Assembly: GCA_949130485.1 (NCBI GenBank)
Contig: OX422184.1
Location: forward strand, 11,167,996 to 11,231,995
DNA from: Agelas oroides
Lineage: Eukaryota; Porifera; Demospongiae; Agelasida; Agelasidae
Reading direction: 5' to 3'
Length of the DNA stretch: 64,000 nucleotides
The notes under the pieces were generated by a model, which was given only the letters and a program-made list of their open reading frames with translations, made no database searches and was not told the DNA's origin. Each line of letters starts with the position of its first letter. Within the stretch, counting starts at the first letter, position 1. Made by a program: the position numbers and the translations under genes. Shown one piece after another: positions 20,261-30,974 of the stretch.

Positions 20261-21449
20261 GGCTTTTCTACAGGCAGCTGCAACCGCCGCCATGCACTGT
20301 CAGCCAGAGCGGTGCACCCACCCACCTCCCCCTGTCCCACCCTTTCTGCTAGCGCAGAACCTATCTTCAAAACGGATTGCGCCAACTGATAACATGCGGC
20401 CAAAATCTGACAACGCCATATAGCGTCATCGGTTGTTAAAGGGTTAAGGTGATGAACCATGGCCTATAACGCCCCCTGAGACTCCTAACTGCAGACCCTC
20501 TGATTGCACAACTGCAGACCCTCTGATTGCACAGCTGCAAATATGCCGTCCAGGCCCATTCTCGACCACAAGTTGACTAGGCATCTTGAATTTGATCCTG
20601 CAAAGATATGATTTTTTTTTGGACATAATCTATGTACATTCATGTGTGTCTGTGGATGTGTGTGTGTCCCTGATAATCATCTTGATCGCTTTGGCATAGC
20701 TCAGGAGGGCTGGCTTGTGAACAAGCCGCATGTCACTGGGCGACCACTTGTAACTATCCTTGAGAAAGCTCACCACAGCTGACTGAAATGTTGGGCCACA
20801 AAGCAGTAAAAAAATGAAAGTTTTCCAAACCCCACCTACTGTTCTCATCAGTACCGCAGTGGTGCAGAGATGACGTCAACGTTTGAAACAACCTGCACCC
20901 TGAGATACGAACTTGCGGTCCAGGGAGAATTACATTGAGGAACGCACCCCAATCACCTCTCCGGAGATACTATCGGAGCCTCCCCAGATGCAGGATGACA
21001 GTGTCAACACTATCAAGAGACACCAAACAGCCAATTCACATTGTTCCTCTCAGTAATGCCTTGCATGCCCCACACAAATACTTTATTATCTGTTAACAGT
21101 AGAAGTATTATGACCTGCACGCAAAAGAAACCAGACTCCAGCAAGGAGATTGTGTACTTGTGTACATGCCCTCCGAGAAGTAAAAGAAGGGAAAGGCACA
21201 CAAACTTGCCCGTCCGAGTCTGGGGTGGGGGGATGAGCACAGCTTGAGGTGGGTGTTGGTCTAAATTGTATGGGGAAGGGGCTGCTTCCGTTGGGCTTTC
21301 TTGACTTGTGCACGGGCTAACTCCCAGGCCAAATTTTGATGACATCTACAGTTATCATTGGTAGTTAAAGGGTTTAAAATGGGAGAACAAAACAGCCCTG
21401 AAAACAGCCATTTAATGAGAGCAATGCTGGCAAATGCAGTAGGAGTGTC
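20261..21449. other. Intergenic, nothing recognised apart from a small repeat
   Basis: A 23-bp unit AACTGCAGACCCTCTGATTG is duplicated in tandem at 20488-20533. A T-run lies near 20612. Other open frames (20630-20848 minus, 21013-21345 minus) show no family features. Confidence 0.5.
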
Positions 21450-22053
21450 ATGGAGAGGCGCCTTAATTAGAAAGGTTATGGTATATTACATTCTTATGAC
21501 CCATGTAATCACATTACTTAGACCAGCTGACAGCAGCATGGAGTCAATAGCACCACCAAGCTCAGATACAGTGACAGTATACAATTCAGTTATGTCTGTG
21601 GTGGCATTTTATGTGCTTTCGATATGCTGATGCATCAGTGAAATTTACCAATGAAGGCACCCTTCAGAGGGAGCCGCTATTTTTTATGTTCTAAGTAAAG
21701 CGCCCTTTGGGCTCTGTAATTATTTTTAGGGGCGTGTTGTAAATAGAGAGCATTTCACACCGTACCAATTTCTCTCAAAGCTAGGGGTTCTATTGTCTAG
21801 AGTGACTTTATCATGGCTATGCCGACTATCACGAATGTTTTTACGCCCGATCCCAACTCAGTGACAGTGTCTCACAAGCGGGTCATAGCACCCTCAGCGT
21901 TGTGACACGCGAATTTTCCTCTCCAATTAGAAGGCGCCTCTCCAAATAACTCACGCCTGCGACCTCGAAGGAATTTTTTCCGCTCCAAAGTGAGCGCCCC
22001 CAGAGGACCGTAATTATTTTTTAGGGGCGCCTTAATTAGAACGGTTACGGTAC
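21450..22053. repeat. Repeat fragments sharing GGCGCCTTAATTAGAA
   Basis: GGCGCCTTAATTAGAA[AC]GGTTA occurs at 21457-21477 and 22027-22047. TAATTATTTTTAGGGGCG-type words occur at 21718 and 22012. CTCCAATTAGAAGGCGCC at 21921 is inverted. These look like pieces of one MITE family. Boundaries are unclear. Confidence 0.5.
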
Positions 22054-22626
22054 TATGCATGGTCACAAGGGGTATACACACACATCATCTGTGAATTTTA
22101 ACATAATCATAGTACCACTCCTGGAGGGAGCCTTGCAACGCCACTATAAGCTTGTTTTGATCCACTGCATATGGTTTACTAGAGTCCGATGATGCAGCTG
22201 AGAGGCACTGAACTGTGTACATGAAAGAAAATTATACTTGACTGTCCCTGTCATTAATAGGCACATATGCATGCATACGTACCAATTAATGATAGGGATG
22301 GTGATGTGTTATGTTCATGACATTTGATGTGGCAGGACCATACATAATCTGCATTTCCGGAAAGCTCCACCCACTGATTCCTTGAAACCACCTGCACAGG
22401 CAGAGGCTGGGGTGTCACCTAGTAATAGTAATGCACTGCCTTTGAAGTGGAATTCCATACCCTTCGAAGATACAGAGACCCCATCCTGAAAAAAAGGATA
22501 CACTGAAACACCATAAAAGATTGAATGGTTGCACTCTCATGCATGATGTAAATCAGTTGTCCTAATCTGTTCACTGTGTCATTCCTCATCAGAAGGTGAG
22601 CAATAAATAGAAATACATTCCAAAGG

Positions 22627-22992
22627 TCAGCACCCTGTAATCATGAAGTGCTTACTTGAGCCAGAACTTTTAGGTCTTTGACAACTGGTTCTAATACGGT
22701 ATCGATTCCACCGACCTACATGTACAGGAAAATAGTTAACAGCAACTGTATGGCATGTGCTCAACTTAGCTACTAGACCTTCAAATTCACCTTCAGTACA
22801 CCTGGAAATGTTATACAAAATTACTGAAGGTTGGTGTAGATACATTGTAATTAGTATAATACATGTAATATAACATCCATGGTAGACAGTGAAGTATGCT
22901 CTTTGAAGAACTTCTTCTGGAGGTAGCTCACCTAGTAATTTGGAAACAGCATCTGTAGGAGCACATCGGGCAACACTTGAGTTCAGGAGCAT
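22627..22992 (-). CDS. Hypothetical exon pair, minus strand
   Basis: The first stretch (22992-22873) encodes VARCAPTDAVSKLLGELPPE then VLQRAYFTVYHG. The second (about 22800-22723), after an acceptor-like ATTTCCAG, encodes CTEGEFEGLVAKLSTCHTVA then VNYFPVHVG with a following GT. The open frame continues through the intervening AT-rich sequence, so an intron is inferred. An upstream exon may lie at 23431-23332. The family is not recognised. Confidence 0.3.
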   Translation of the reverse strand: MLLNSSVARCAPTDAVSKLLGELPPEEVLQRAYFTVYHGCYITCIILITMYLHQPSVILYNISRCTEGEFEGLVAKLSTCHTVAVNYFPVHVGRWNRYRIRTSCQRPKSSGSSKHFMITGC

Positions 22993-23331
22993 TCATGCGA
23001 ACACACACCATGCTGCCTTGGCATGACGATTAGTTATCAGAGAGTCGGTAGACTCTCTATGTAGGGATGGCGCTGACGCGCAATATATGCAATACTTAAG
23101 CAAAAGCCGTACAACTTCACCACAAACACGCTAAAAGCTTATTTAAGCGCCCAGGCTTCCTCTTTGAGTGGCTTTGTGATCAGCAAGACTCATAAGTGGC
23201 CAAAAGCCACACGGAAGACAGCTAAACGCAAAAGTGTGCGGTCATGAAAGTGCCATTTTTTGTATTCTTCTTTCTTTCTTGTTAAGACCACTATGTTCAA
23301 CAACGATATCTCGCAAACGGTTTAAGTACTC

Positions 23332-23431
23332 ACCGTCATTTTAGCACGAAACTGATGCTTATCACAGCGCGGAGCTCTACGACCACTCAGCGTCTTCACA
23401 GCTTCAAATTCACCCTGGTCAACAAAAGCCA
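23332..23431 (-). CDS. Hypothetical first exon
   Basis: An ATG at 23430-23431 opens a 33-codon minus-strand exon encoding MAFVDQGEFEAVKTLSGRRA and ending at a canonical donor ACG|GTGAGT. It lies upstream of the 22.6-23.0 kb exons on the same strand and may be their first exon, but phases were not proven to match. Confidence 0.35.
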
Positions 23432-23501
23432 TTCACAACACTCTGAGGCTGCTGTCCGTTGCTTAGGACGCCATTTTTAATTTTGTACGCATGCGCACAC
23501 G

Positions 23502-23553
23502 AAGTCTCATTCCCAGACCAAAGACCACGGTCATTGGTCTGGAAGCGAGACTA
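23502..23553. repeat. 52-bp palindrome, TAGTCTC type
   Basis: AAGTCTCATTCCCAGACCAA pairs with TTGGTCTGGAAGCGAGACTA around a short loop. It is a minimal relative of the 826-1148 hairpin element. Confidence 0.75.
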
Positions 23554-23874
23554 GTACACAGGCGAAATGGCCAGCGGGCAGTACGCACGGCTGTCACGGT
23601 CTTTTCCCCCCGCGGCATTGGGCAAGGCTTATGAACACCACGTAGGTAAGGCGCTACCTACTTGTAGCTACACTAAAAATAGCCTACTCACAGTTTTAGT
23701 GAACTGTAAAGCTAGCATGGTAAGTTGTCAGTATAATAGTTTTCTGTGCTGCAGCTGGTCAGTCGTCATGACAACTGAATCATGAAATTGGTTTCACAAA
23801 GTTTGGTAGGGAGAGCGGTTGGCCCTTCATCAGGTTCTAGCTGGCTATATTACACATTATTATTGGGCTATTCC

Positions 23875-24138
23875 ATTAAATAGGCGTACACCCCCTTGGA
23901 AGAGTAATTTTCAGCTCCCCCCTAGGACAGCAAATGAGTAGCATAACCCAACCCCCCTAGGACACAATCAAACAGGCTATTCAACCCTGCTAGACAGAAT
24001 TAAAATGTGAATTTTTACCCTCTGGACACAATTATTTTAGCCTTTTAACCCCCTGGGACTTCATTACTTGACTGCACCCCCTTGGGACACGATTAACGCT
24101 CTTCCGAGGGGGTGTACGCCTATTTAATGGAATAGCCC
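23875..24138. mobile_element. 264-bp MITE with ~33-bp TIRs and ATT duplication
   Basis: The left end GGGCTATTCCATTAAATAGG and its right inverse frame the element, and ATT flanks both sides (23872-23874, 24139-24141). Internal ACCCCC-GGGACAC blocks repeat about every 50 bp. The other copy of the host repeat at 32142 shows the uninterrupted site. Confidence 0.9.
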
Positions 24139-24260
24139 ATTACATGCCTGGAACTACTACTATTACTGTCAACGCCGTTTCAAGTTCCGGTGTTGTGGTT
24201 ACAATTGAAATATTCTTCTTAGGCTTAGGTCTAACTGTAACATGAAAAAAGTACAGAAAC

Positions 24261-24846
24261 AAGACTTAAAAAACATTAAAAATGTAAAAAGATGTAGGGA
24301 TGGCATGCCAAAAAGTATGCAAACAAGGTTGGGATAATGCATGAAAGCAAAGGTCAACATATTGGCAAAGCCCCATCCCTACATCTTTTTCACACTGCAG
24401 TTAGACAGTGCCGATGGGGGTCTTCCTAAAACATACCACAAGTTTACTCCAACCCTTTCCTCGTACATAGCTATCAGATAGCTACCAAGTAGCTTTACTG
24501 CCCATATATGACAGTGGCACCCTTTCTGATACAACCATCGATTGTAAACCTACGTAGGTTTACAATCTATGGTACAACCTAGACTCTGAGCTTGAGTGGG
24601 CTGCAGACTAGTCATAGACAGTGCATGTGTAAACTCAAGTACTCATGCACAGCATAACTGCATGGATGGGTGCAGATTCAGCTCTCAACTCAAGCACGCT
24701 GTCTAACTGCAGTGTGAAAAAGATGTAGTGATGGGGCTTTGCCAATATGTTGACCTTTGCTTTCATGCATTATCCCAGCCTTGTTTGCATACTTTTTGGC
24801 ATGCCATCCCTACATCTTTTTACATTTTTAATGTTTTTTAAGTCTT
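24261..24846. repeat. Inverted pair of 95-bp GATGTAGGGATGG units
   Basis: Arms 24261-24409 and 24697-24846 are reverse complements. Each holds a 95-bp unit (24291-24385, 24722-24816) with ends GATGTAGGGATGG and CCATCCCTACATC. A third, single unit lies at 32322-32409. Between the arms, about 290 bp begin and end with ACTGCAGTTAGAC-type inverted ends. A perfect palindrome AAACCTACGTAGGTTT sits at 24546-24561. Confidence 0.85.
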
Positions 24847-25013
24847 TTATAATTGCAATGCCTCTATATTATAATAATAGCCAGTCACTGCATGCATTCC
24901 GATGTGACCAGCGCCGCGCGCTCGCCTGGCGCCTATTATCTCTACAATCTGTGCGCGCAGATATCGACAGCCGCCTATAGAGCTTGCAGCTGTTGCAATT
25001 CTGTTTGCCGAAG

Positions 25014-25381
25014 ATGTCTCGGTCAAAAAATGCTGCGAATTTCACTACTGAAGGAGTCTGTAAATGGCTGGAGAAAGAAGGCGTTGATACTACCGGCGTT
25101 GCTGATATCAGGGGTAAGGTGCAGTTTTTTATGCGACGGTCAAGCTGAACCAGACTATATAGCTATTCAAACATTCATTGTTTCAGCTGTCAGTAAGGTG
25201 TGCTCCTGTTTTTCCTTGTATACGTGTGTAGTCCTAAGCGTCCCTTGGCTGCATTTACAATCAGGCATGTCAATTCCACTTTAACTCATTTATAGATGAG
25301 GATATTGATGGTTGTACACTACTTCTGCTAGTAGAAGATGTGGGAGAATTTAAGGTTATGGGATACCTTAGAGAGTGCTAG
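25014..25381 (+). CDS. Two-exon SAM-like protein (short)
   Basis: Exon 1 is 25014-25113 and exon 2 is 25296-25381, with intron borders GTAAGG and TTATAG. The frame is kept through a split GAT codon. The 61-residue product starts MSRSKNAANFTTEGVCKWLE, then EGVDTTGVADIRDEDIDGCT, then LLLLVEDVG. The VCKWLE ... DEDIDG ... LLLL pattern is that of the first helices of a SAM (sterile alpha motif) domain. The usual Leu-Gly-Pro-Arg end is missing, so either a further donor (AAG|GTTATG) leads to another exon or the domain is truncated. SAM domains mediate protein-protein contact. Confidence 0.5.
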
Positions 25382-25544
25382 TAAGATCAATAATGCATGA
25401 CAAAATTCATTTCACCACAAAGCATGTACGTTACGTGCATATGTTGGCTTCCTACTTGACTGATGTACAAATCTCCCACCTAGTGAAGCCGCATGCGCAC
25501 TTTGTCAACCGCAACAACAACGCAATTATCTCAACTAGCTAGCC

Positions 25545-26817
25545 ATGGCTGCTGGGCACGCGGAGTTGCTTGCTCTTGCACAAAAAGTAGCCTTCTGTGA
25601 GTGTTTACGGACTTATACGGCTTGTAGACTCCTCCCCCAAGGGATTGATGGAAGATTTTGATGTAAAAAAACCCAAGGCTCGCCTACAAATCAAGAATCT
25701 TGTTAGGGGAGAACTGGATGCAAGCACATCTTTCAAAAAGGTGAGTACCAGAATTTATGGCAAAACTGTAGGAGAACCCATTAAGTCTGTGTGTGTGTGT
25801 GTGTGTATGGAGGAGAGGGAGGAGGGTTTAATGAATCATACGCTAATAATACTCACCGTGAGATAGCCGCCGCAGTACAGACCCGAATAATCTTCGGTAC
25901 AGGAGCGCCTACCAGCGAAGAACAAGCCTCCCAGACGTTCCACCAAAGACGACACGATAGCGAGCCGGAATCCCGTACGTTAACCGTTCGCCCATCCCCC
26001 TAGTTAATATGATAACTCCACCCATTGAGCCCCACCCCCAATTTGTTTAGTAATTTGAATATTTATAGCACTGTGAATGCCCATAGCACTATGTGCCAAC
26101 CAAAAACTGGGCTCCTCAAAGCAAACCTTAGGCGGGGAGTGGTCCCGCCCTTTCTGCAGTAGGCCACGGGTCAGGAGTTCAAAGGGACCGAAACCCGTGG
26201 TCATGCGAGGACCGGAAAAGGTACTCCCCTGAAGACCAGTATTTTTTTTGTGAGCATATCCCAAAAACAGTAACTAACCGCCCCATCCATTTGAGCCATA
26301 AATGCCACACCCATTTAAGCCATAAATGCCCCCACATTTATGCCATAAAATGGCCCATCCATTTAAGCCATAAACGCCCCATCCCCATCTCCCTTTATGT
26401 TTTAACTTCACACTTTATGTATGTGTGAAATATTGAACATCGATGTGCCAGCGGTGTTGGTGCTCCCCCACTCAACACACACATTTAATAATTGCATGAC
26501 ATCTTTCAGGACCATGTCTACCCTTTGAAGATTGGTGAAAGTGGTAAAGGATGTAGAAGCAGTACATTGGACTGCCATCTTATTGTCAATGAGGTGAATA
26601 TACTTGAAATTTAAATACGTGACCCATGCATAGGCTGTAATGGTTCATTATAATTTTGTAGGATTCATCAGATTCTGGATCTGACTCGGGCAAAGAAAGT
26701 GATCCAGAAATTGAGACTAGTGAGTTAAGAAAGCGCAAGCATCAGCAACTGAGCTCACATGTGGGTGCTACTCCAGCAAAGAGAATGGCAATGTACTCCG
26801 TGCACAAGGAGACATGA
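25545..26817 (+). CDS. Uncharacterised three-exon gene
   Basis: Exon A is about 25597-25740 (YGLIRLVDSSPKGLMEDF, then LQIKNLVRGELDAS), exon B 26510-26593 (DHVYPLKIGESGKGCRSS) and exon C 26662-26817 (acidic Ser/Asp run, then ELRKRKHQQL and a stop). Introns start GTGAGT and GTGAAT and end TTTCAG and TTGTAG. All junctions are phase 0 and in frame. The start is uncertain: the ATG at 25545 (MAAGHAELLALAQKVAF) is in another frame, and the open frame has no ATG. A related exon lies inverted at 19.0-19.3 kb. The basic KRKH after the acidic run could be a nuclear signal. No family is recognised. Confidence 0.45.
25784..25807. repeat. GT microsatellite
   Basis: Roughly eleven GT units in the first intron of the three-exon gene. 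The open frame at 25791-26003 arises from it. Confidence 0.9.
26270..26395. repeat. Degenerate ~20-bp tandem repeat
   Basis: Variants of CCCATCCATTTAAGCCATAA occur about six times, with period 18-22 bp, inside the first long intron of the three-exon gene. Confidence 0.7.
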
Positions 26818-27159
26818 TTTCACTATAATTATCACCTATTTAGACCCAACAGATAACCTACACTCGTTTATTTTATTCTGCTGAACTACATGACGTGTAT
26901 TAACACTTAAGATAGACATCTGACTACTACATGGTCAGGTGCATATATAAAGTAAACGCCTAAGGGTGGGCATTATGTCACTGTGTGGCTTGCCCAGATG
27001 CAGATTACCCACAGGGTCTTAACTTCTGCTTGGCATGGGCTGGTTTTTAACAGAAGGTATACTGTAGCTATACAGATCAGTCTCGAACAAAAGGTATTCA
27101 ATAGCGAAAAAGTTGCGCTGGATATGGCATTCATGTACACATGATCTTTTATTATCCAG

Positions 27160-27289
27160 ACCACAGGAGAGATTGAATCCTACTTCACTTCCTGTATAAT
27201 GGAGCCAAGATTGGTGGTGTTACATGACGAAAATAACTCTGGACCTGCTAAGGCGAGGCCTACGAGATATGTTTTCTTAGCTAAAGGAG
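27160..27289 (+). CDS. Candidate exon
   Basis: Bounded by an acceptor TTATCCAG and a donor-like GGTCTG, this open stretch encodes GEIESYFTSCIMEPRLVVLH then ENNSGPAKARPTRYVFLAKG. It could follow the three-exon gene if its stop is bypassed by splicing, but no suitable donor was found. The family is unknown. Confidence 0.3.
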
Positions 27290-27428
27290 GTCTGTAGTGA
27301 ACTCTGTATAATATTGTACCCTGCATATATTGGTAGCATATAATCTATGTTCTGTAATAATAATTATTATAGTGCATGTACATATCCTGTAGCTATTATA
27401 GTTAACTGTTGCATATCACATGCATTGT

Positions 27429-28147
27429 CAGAGCTGCCAACTCTCACGCATTTTGCGTGAGACACACGCATTTAGACACAATCTCACTCTCACACGCATT
27501 ATAACCTCGATCTCACGCTCAGTATATTACGTAAGCCACGCACATAATTTACACTTATAGTTAGCCTCGAAACCAAAGCTGCCAGACAAAATCCGGAACG
27601 GAAAGTCTGGGTATCCCTAGTTTACACTCCACCATGGTCCGGGACGGAATCAGGACTGGGTAATCAACGTCCACGTGTAACTTCAGACCGAGATGGACGA
27701 CAGTGTAGAAGGGCCTAGTGCTGTTGGTACTTGTCTTGCCACATTCTAATGCTGCAGAGGAGAGAGTTTTTAGTATGGTGACTAAGAATGAGACTGCTTT
27801 TAGACCCAGTCTCAAACTTGATGGGACACTGTCTAGTATCCTTACCATCAAACTTGCTAATCCAGAGCCATGTTTCAAGTATGAGCCAACAAGTGCTGTT
27901 TTGGAAACTGCTAAAAGGGCTACAATGGAGTATAATAGGGCGCATAGCAGCCAGAGTTAACTATATTTGCCATTAGATTTTGTGAAACTCTTTAATGCAT
28001 TATACTTGTTTCTGTTCATTCATTGTCACAGTGGAAGAGCTACAAGATGTTATTTTTCGTAAGCATGTCTCACTCTTGGAGACCCCCATCTCACTCATTT
28101 TTTTGGCATGTCTCACTCATTTGCATGTCATGAGGTTGGCAGCTCTG
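27429..28147. mobile_element. Deleted hAT-like element, 719 bp
   Basis: The ends CAGAGCTGCCAACTCTC and, in inverse, CAGAGCTGCCAACCTC frame the element. CATTGT flanks it on both sides (27423-27428, 28148-28153). CAG...CTG ends and a hAT C-terminal fragment inside support the class, although hAT duplications are usually 8 bp. Subterminal words (GCGTGAGACACACGC, GTCTCACTC) are partly inverted. Confidence 0.7.
27718..27960 (+). pseudogene. hAT transposase C-terminal fragment
   Basis: The frame encodes VLVLPHSNAAEERVFSMVTK, then RPSLKLDGTLSSILTIKLAN and AKRATMEYN. This is the dimerisation region found at the C-terminus of hAT/BED-type transposases (LPHSNA.AERVFS followed by a Leu/Ile-rich helix). 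The catalytic part upstream is missing. It sits inside the element bounded by CAGAGCTGCC ends. Confidence 0.7.
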
Positions 28148-28153
28148 CATTGT

Positions 28154-28976
28154 TTTATCATGATGACGACAACATTGCATTTCAGCTAAAATGGCACATG
28201 CTTATGGTGTGATAGATGCCAATTCAGCATGCTAGCCGTAATGTACATGTCAAAATAGCATGTAAAATCTGTGCCATGTGGTTGGCAAAAGACATGCCAA
28301 TACAACACGAGAGCCATTGCATGCATGCCAAAATAGCACATAAAGGTTCCGACACATAGGCTATAACAGCACACAACTGAGGCGACACGTGAGTATGTGT
28401 CATTCCGTGGGACAATGAAATGACAAGTGAATGCGTGTCAAAATAACACGTTAGTTTTAACAGTACACACTATGTCTTCAACCTGGAGTACAGTAACACT
28501 TACAAAACACAACAATAAACTGTGGTAATCCCAGGAATTCAAGCTTCAAGGACAAAATGACTGTATGTCACTTGACACTGTGAGGTATGTCGCACTCTTT
28601 TTAACCTTGTTTGGTAGACCAAATACAAACTCTTGCACAAACGTGGCAACTTCTTTCATCTGCTTGAGAGCTCATTGTACAAACATGCTGTCATAGTACA
28701 TTTTGGCCTTTCAAGGTTGCAAAGTTTTCCAAACACCTTTACATTGTAGCTTGTGTAGCTTTTATACTTGATTTTGTATTACCATTTTGCAATGGAATGT
28801 CAAAACAAGAAAATCCAATAAGTAGCGCTTACAACAACATGGTTAAACATCAATTTTACAAAAAATAGGTAGTTGTGGTAAGTAAACATAAAAGCTTGAA
28901 TATTACTTATTTTAACCTGTCTGAACATTAACAAAAGTGGTAGTTGCAGTAACTGTCAATTTCACAACATTTATGT
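28154..28976. other. AT-rich spacer with degenerate repeats
   Basis: 28190-28450 holds irregular repeats of a [TC]GTCAAAATAGCA[CT]GT-type word about every 60 bp. The rest shows nothing recognisable. Similar short words (GGTAGTTG, AAGCTTAA) recur at 31050-31250 on the other side of the recombinase gene. Confidence 0.4.
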
Positions 28977-29098
28977 AATAGTTATAGCACGGTAGCCAGG
29001 GATTTATCGTTGAAAACAATCCCGAGGCCGAGGGCGCAGCCCGTGGGCGAGCGGTTGTTTTCAACGATAAATCCCATGGCTACCGTGCTATAACTATT
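28977..29098. repeat. 122-bp hairpin upstream of the recombinase gene
   Basis: AATAGTTATAGCACGGTAGC at the left end pairs with the right end. The stem continues through GGGATTTATCGTTGAAAAC to a GC-rich loop. It may be a short MITE or the terminal structure of the Crypton-bearing element. Confidence 0.85.
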
Positions 29099-29218
29099 TT
29101 ATATCCTACCTGATTGGTCGGATACACGCAAGGCGCATGGCACTGGCCGGCCAGCCAGCCCAACCTAGCAACTTGAAAAGCGTAGCAACGTAAACATTTC
29201 GCGGTGAAAGAGAACTTG

Positions 29219-30715
29219 ATGGCGTGTCCGTTTTCGAGTACCTGCCTTGGCCTATGCGAATGGACCGGTTGCCCGGGTGCTGACGCTAATGTGACTACCG
29301 CCACACCTACTACTGCTACACCTACTACCGACCCGCCTACTACCGACCCGCCTACTACTACCGTGCGCAGTACTAGCCACACCTCTGCTACCGCAGCAGG
29401 AAGTTCCAGCTCCACCCGCTTTGCAGCGTTCGTTACCGACGAGCAAGTTGCAGCTCTATCTAAGGGAGTTACACCAGCAAACACAGACAAGACCACCAAG
29501 TGGGCAATGAGTAACTTTGAGGCTTGGAAAGAAGCAAGAAACCAGAAATGTCCGGATGACCAAGTTCCTGATGATCTCTTTACGTGCACAGATCCGGCCA
29601 TTCTCAGTGTCCATCTTTCTAGGTTTGTACTCGAAACAAGAAAGTCCAACAGTGAGTACTACCCACCTAAAACACTGTACCTAATACTGTGTGGAATTTT
29701 GCGGCACATGAGAAGCATTAACCCAGGATGTGTCAATTTTCTTGACAAGAAAGATGTCAGGTTCAAATCACTTCATGGAGTAATGGATGCACATTTTCAT
29801 CAACTTCATTCAACTGGAATTGGACGAAATGTTAAACATGCAAGAGTGCTTACAACAGATGATGAAGAAAAATTGTGGAGGAGTGGTGTCATGGGGACGA
29901 AGACCCCCAAAGCTCTTCAAAATGCTGCATTTTTCATTGTCGGAAAGATGTTTTGCCTTCGTGGTGGCGTTGAACTTAGAGAACTCAAACCATCACAGGT
30001 TCAGAGGCATATGAACCCTGACAGATACATTTACAGTGAAAATGTGTCAAAGAATCGCAATGGAACTTTCAAGCAACTGAACATTGCAAATAAAGTAGTA
30101 CCATTGTTTTCATGTCCTGAAGCTGGAGAATGTTGCCCTGTACGTATTCTTGATATGTACTTCTGCAAGTTACCAAAAGAGTCTGTCACTAAGGACATTT
30201 TTTTTTTCCGGCCACTGGAGAAAACACCAAGTGATCCAACATCACCTTGGTATAGTAATCAGCCTGTTGGTAAACACACACTAGAACTGAAGTTGTCCAG
30301 AATGTGCTCTTTGGCTGGGATTGAAGGGAAAATTACTAACCACAGCCTAAGAGCTACTGCAGCTACTCAAATGTATGAAATGGGAGTACCTGAGAAAGTC
30401 ATCCAAGAGAGAACTGGGCATAGATCACTGGACTCTTTGCGGGTGTACGAGAGAACAAGCACTCAACAGCAACAAGCTGCTTCTAATATTCTGTCAGGCT
30501 CACATGTTCAGACGTATGTTGAGCAAGTTCAACATCATTCTCAAGCTACTACTCTAAGCATTGGCCCTTCACCGTCAAGTAGTGTGCAGAGTGTACCGAT
30601 TTACTTTGGAAATCTCTACGGATGCACAATTAACGTTAATGCAGGAGCTACAAACCAACAACCATCCATGAACTTCACTCAAGCTGAAGTGGATGAAATC
30701 TATGAAGACTTCTAA
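29219..30715 (+). CDS. Crypton-type tyrosine recombinase
   Basis: An intact 498-residue single-exon ORF, taking ATG 29219 as start (the frame is open back to a GTG at 29204). Residues 1-70 are low complexity, with Thr/Pro repeats from a CCTACTACC-rich stretch. From about 75 it matches the DUF3504-like/Crypton recombinase fold: FEAWKEARNQKC, then CLRGGVELREL with the first catalytic Arg at 248, NHSLRATAA giving His 375 and Arg 378, TGHRS with His 401, and RVYERTS with the nucleophile Tyr 410. All expected tyrosine-recombinase residues are present and there is no internal stop. Cryptons move as DNA circles by recombinase action, and related proteins have been domesticated in animals. It could therefore be an active element or a host gene. 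Confidence 0.85.
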   Translation: MACPFSSTCLGLCEWTGCPGADANVTTATPTTATPTTDPPTTDPPTTTVRSTSHTSATAAGSSSSTRFAAFVTDEQVAALSKGVTPANTDKTTKWAMSNFEAWKEARNQKCPDDQVPDDLFTCTDPAILSVHLSRFVLETRKSNSEYYPPKTLYLILCGILRHMRSINPGCVNFLDKKDVRFKSLHGVMDAHFHQLHSTGIGRNVKHARVLTTDDEEKLWRSGVMGTKTPKALQNAAFFIVGKMFCLRGGVELRELKPSQVQRHMNPDRYIYSENVSKNRNGTFKQLNIANKVVPLFSCPEAGECCPVRILDMYFCKLPKESVTKDIFFFRPLEKTPSDPTSPWYSNQPVGKHTLELKLSRMCSLAGIEGKITNHSLRATAATQMYEMGVPEKVIQERTGHRSLDSLRVYERTSTQQQQAASNILSGSHVQTYVEQVQHHSQATTLSIGPSPSSSVQSVPIYFGNLYGCTINVNAGATNQQPSMNFTQAEVDEIYEDF

Positions 30716-30888
30716 CATACAGACTTGAGATGTTGATAGCTTGTATTTGTTGTTTACATGCATACATGTATACTTGTAACTCTCAATTAAGTTTACATGA
30801 CGGGAAAATAAGTGCCAGGGGGAGGGAAATATCATGGTTAAACCACCCCTGTTACCTGGGATACAAGGGTGAGGTGGGATATAACTAT

Positions 30889-30974
30889 TATATAACCTGT
30901 TACCTAGGCAACATCACTGTACAAGAGAGATATGGGCAACATTCTTAGATGTTGCCTGGGTAACGGGTTATATA
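30889..30974. repeat. Palindrome downstream of the recombinase gene
   Basis: TATAACCTGTTACCTAGGCA pairs with TGCCTGGGTAACGGGTTATA around a 40-bp loop. Adjacent text (GTGGGATATAACTATT) partly echoes the left hairpin, so these may be the element's two end regions. Confidence 0.7.

Larger units (their letters stand above)
23664..24860. repeat. Long dispersed repeat, copy A
   Basis: It starts TAGCTACACTAAAAATAGCC and includes GTGCTGCAGCTGGTCAG, CTTCATCAGGTTCTAGCTGG, a shared GTCTAACTGTAAC block and AAGATGTAGGGATGG units. The same order occurs at 31296-32410 (copy B). Copy A contains a 264-bp MITE that copy B lacks, and lacks the TAGCC element that copy B contains. Confidence 0.85.
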
